DNA from: Ruminococcaceae bacterium UBA1236
GTDB lineage: Bacteria > Bacillota > Clostridia > Oscillospirales > Acutalibacteraceae
Length of the DNA stretch: 64,000 nt
Assembly (NCBI GenBank): GCA_002309055.1
Contig: DBWO01000046.1
Span: 46,099-110,098 of the forward strand
Reading direction: 5' to 3'
Below the pieces are notes generated by a model. That model ran no database searches, was not told the DNA's origin, and was given only the letters and a program-made list of their open reading frames with translations. Shown in pieces: positions 61,841-64,000 of the stretch. How positions within the stretch are numbered: the stretch's first letter is position 1; each line of letters starts with the position of its first letter. Made by a program: the position numbers and the translations under genes.

Positions 61841-63115
61841 ATGGCAACCAGCGCAATAGTAGGCATCAACTGGGGAGACGAAGGAAAGGGCCGCATGGTG
61901 GACCTTCTGACAGAGGAATACGACATAGTCGTGAGATATCAGGGCGGCGGCAACGCAGGCCATACGGTTATCAACGACAAGGGCAAGTTTGCCCTTCATC
62001 TGTTACCCTCCGGCATATTCCGTGACGGCGTTGTAAACATCCTCGGAAACGGCGTCGCGCTCGACGCCGAAAACCTCTGGAAAGAGATGGAGGAGGTTAT
62101 GGCGCAGGGCGTTGCCCTCACTCCGGAAAACCTCAGAATCAGCGACCGCGCGTCACTGCTCCTGCCCTGGCACAGAGCGCTTGACGGCCTTGAGGAGGCG
62201 CGTCTCGCGGACAAGCAGTACGGCTCCACAAAACAGGGTATAGCCCCCTTCTATTCGGATAAATATCAGAAGAAAACCGTGCTTGCGGGCGAACTTTTCT
62301 ATCCCGAAAAGCTGAAGGAGCATTTTGCGGATCTTCTCGAGTGGAAAAACCTGACTCTCACAAAGGTTTACGGCGCTCCTGCCGTCACAATGGACGACCT
62401 GCTCGAATGGGCGGCGACCTACGGTGAAAAAATCAAGCCATACATCTGCGATACCGGCGCTTTCCTCAGAAAAGCCAACAAAGAGGGCAAAAAAATCCTT
62501 TTCGAGGCGCAGCTCGGCTCACTCAGAGACCTTGATTTCGGCATCGTGCCCTACACCACATCATCAAATCCCGTTGCCGCTTACGCCCCCGTGGGAAGCG
62601 GTCTCACAAACGCGAGAATCGAAGAGGTTATAGGCGTTGTGAAGGCTTATTCCACCTGCGTAGGAGAGGGTCCCTTCACTTGCGAGATGTTCGGCGAAGA
62701 GGCGGATAAATTGCGTGAGGCCGGCTTTGAATACGGCGCGAAAACGGGCAGACCCAGAAGAGTAGGCCCCATCGATATAGTTGCCACACGCTACGGCGTT
62801 GAGGTGCAGGGAGCGACCGCAATCGCGCTCACGAAACTCGACGTGCTCTCATACCTCGACAAAATCCCCGTTTGCACTAAATATAAGCTTTACGGCGAGC
62901 TCACGGACGATTTCCCCTTCCCCTGCGCGCTGCCCGACGCAGAGCCCGTCATAGAGTATATGGACGGCTGGAAAACCGATGTTTCGGGATGCCGCAAGTG
63001 GGAAGACCTGCCCGAGGCCGCCCGGAAATATGTGCTTTACATCGAGGAGCAGATCGGCTGCTACATCAAGTATGTTTCGGTCGGTCCCGAGCGTGACAGC
63101 ATCATAATCAGATAA
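61841..63115 (+). CDS. purA: Adenylosuccinate synthetase
   Basis: 424 residues from the ATG at 61841 (AAAGGAGAG upstream). It has the GTP-site start VGINWGDEGKGRMVDLL, the catalytic region YQGGGNAGHTVINDKGKFALHLLPSGI, GAKTGRPRRVGPIDIVATRY and ALTKLDVL. It converts IMP, aspartate and GTP to adenylosuccinate, the first step towards AMP. The GWGDEGKGK motif has Asn and Arg substitutions at the edges (INWGDEGKGR), common in Clostridia. purB follows 12 nt later. Confidence 0.96.
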   Translation: MATSAIVGINWGDEGKGRMVDLLTEEYDIVVRYQGGGNAGHTVINDKGKFALHLLPSGIFRDGVVNILGNGVALDAENLWKEMEEVMAQGVALTPENLRISDRASLLLPWHRALDGLEEARLADKQYGSTKQGIAPFYSDKYQKKTVLAGELFYPEKLKEHFADLLEWKNLTLTKVYGAPAVTMDDLLEWAATYGEKIKPYICDTGAFLRKANKEGKKILFEAQLGSLRDLDFGIVPYTTSSNPVAAYAPVGSGLTNARIEEVIGVVKAYSTCVGEGPFTCEMFGEEADKLREAGFEYGAKTGRPRRVGPIDIVATRYGVEVQGATAIALTKLDVLSYLDKIPVCTKYKLYGELTDDFPFPCALPDAEPVIEYMDGWKTDVSGCRKWEDLPEAARKYVLYIEEQIGCYIKYVSVGPERDSIIIR

Positions 63116-63127
63116 GGGAGCAGAACA

Positions 63128-64000
63128 ATGTACGAAAAATACGAATCGCCTCTCGGCTCAAGATACGCCTCCGACTATATGCTCACCCTCTTTTCACACA
63201 AGACGAGGATTGTCACCTGGAGAAAGCTCTGGGTATCCCTTGCGAGGGCGGAGATGAAACTCGGCCTGCCCGTAACGCAGGAGCAGGTGAAGGCGCTTGA
63301 AGACAATATCGAAAACATAGATTTTGACATTGCCGCCGCGAGAGAAAAAGAAGTGCGCCACGATGTTATGGCTCACGTGCACACTTACGGCGTTGCAGCC
63401 CCGGTCGCGGCAGGTATAATCCATCTCGGCGCGACGAGCTGTTATGTTACCGACAACGCGGATATGATAATCTATCGCGATGCCCTTCGCTACCTCAGGG
63501 AAGAGCTTCTCGGCGTTATTGCCAATCTCGCCGGATTCGCCGAAAAATACAAGGCGTTACCCACTCTCGGTTACACTCATTATCAGCCCGCTCAGCTTGT
63601 GACGGTCGGCAAAAGAGCCACCCTCTGGATGCAGGACTTCGCCGCAGACCTTGAGGAGCTTGATTTTGTAATCGGCTCAATGAAACTGCTCGGCTGCAGA
63701 GGCACAACCGGCACTGAGGCGAGCTTTGTGGAGCTGTTTAACGGAGACACAGCGAAAATCGATGAAATGAACGCCCTTATCTGCAAAGATTTCGGCTTTG
63801 ACAGATGCTTCTCCGTGAGCGGTCAGACCTATCCGCGAAAATTTGACTCAAGAATACTCAACGTCCTTTCCTCGATAGCGCAGAGCGCTTACAGGATGGC
63901 GAATGACATAAGACTTCTTCAGCACGACAGACAGGTTGAAGAGCCGTTTGAGAAGAATCAGATAGGTTCTTCCGCTATGGCTTACAAGCGTAACCCGATG
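63128..64000 (+). CDS. purB: Adenylosuccinate lyase (3' end cut by the window)
   Basis: 291 codons are visible and the frame runs off the right edge. It begins MYEKYESPLGSRYASDYM, contains HDVMAHVHTYG, the substrate motif IHLGATSCYVTDNAD and TLGYTHYQPAQLVTVGKR, and reaches the fumarase/aspartase signature SSAMAYKRNPM at the last residues. It cleaves adenylosuccinate to AMP and fumarate, and SAICAR in the main purine pathway, completing the step started by PurA. Co-transcribed with purA. Confidence 0.96.
   Translation, partial: MYEKYESPLGSRYASDYMLTLFSHKTRIVTWRKLWVSLARAEMKLGLPVTQEQVKALEDNIENIDFDIAAAREKEVRHDVMAHVHTYGVAAPVAAGIIHLGATSCYVTDNADMIIYRDALRYLREELLGVIANLAGFAEKYKALPTLGYTHYQPAQLVTVGKRATLWMQDFAADLEELDFVIGSMKLLGCRGTTGTEASFVELFNGDTAKIDEMNALICKDFGFDRCFSVSGQTYPRKFDSRILNVLSSIAQSAYRMANDIRLLQHDRQVEEPFEKNQIGSSAMAYKRNPM

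Noticed and set aside
1..64000. tRNA, rRNA, prophage or insertion sequences
   Set aside because: No cloverleaf-like sequence, rRNA stretch, transposase, integrase or phage structural gene was recognised on either strand.

Overview
The window looks like chromosomal DNA of an anaerobic Clostridia (Bacillota), probably a gut Oscillospirales/Ruminococcaceae-type organism. Support comes from strong AGGAGG ribosome sites, the GlgC/GlgD pair, coexisting type I and type III glutamine synthetases, a domain-split glutamate synthase with ferredoxin modules, an AgrC/AgrA-like GHKL/LytTR pair, and many secreted BspA-type leucine-rich and InlB-repeat proteins and lipoproteins. No rRNA, tRNA, CRISPR array, transposase or phage gene was recognised. 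Both ends cut genes: an ABC-type permease on the left and purB on the right.

Layout. 1-1653: end of an FtsX/MacB-like permease. 1851-13111: the most interesting block. A LytTR response regulator and GHKL sensor kinase are followed by a four-gene secretion operon (small exported protein, exported caspase/CHAT-like protein, two giant BspA leucine-rich proteins), then a 49-residue peptide gene. Both downstream units begin with the same element: two identical CGTTCATACCG repeats 21 bp apart, with a -10 box exactly 28 nt downstream. This looks like a self-contained LytTR regulon. 13372-16983: repeat lipoprotein and a GH31 glycosidase. 17050-20539 (minus): VWA protein, macro/zinc-ribbon/HTH protein, MATE exporter. 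20779-27751: membrane-anchored VWA protein and a 1632-residue exported protein with a papain-like domain and InlB repeats.

27845-37970 (minus): nitrogen island of glnA with a complex leader, an Amt-PII fusion, split glutamate synthase (GATase, FMN domain, ferredoxin, flavoprotein, GXGXG domain) and purF. 38056-45968 (minus): two lipoproteins (one a transglutaminase), a CNNM/CorC membrane protein, and a sugar-acid cluster (PfkB kinase, 6-phosphogluconate dehydrogenase, PHP phosphoesterase, LarA-type epimerase). 46182-49663: exported repeat and lipoprotein genes. 49815-51557: a zinc-ribbon PASTA protein whose kinase domain has lost its catalytic residues.

51722-58838: glycogen operon glgB-glgC-glgD-(Thr-rich membrane protein)-glgA-phosphatase. 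58877-61077: glnN (type III glutamine synthetase), also with a terminator-like hairpin just after its promoter. 61153-64000: bioY and purA-purB. Nitrogen assimilation and purine synthesis are linked by glutamine (glnA, glnN, glt, purF). Exported adhesin-like and protease-like proteins form the other main theme, and several share a C-terminal aromatic, basic amphipathic segment.
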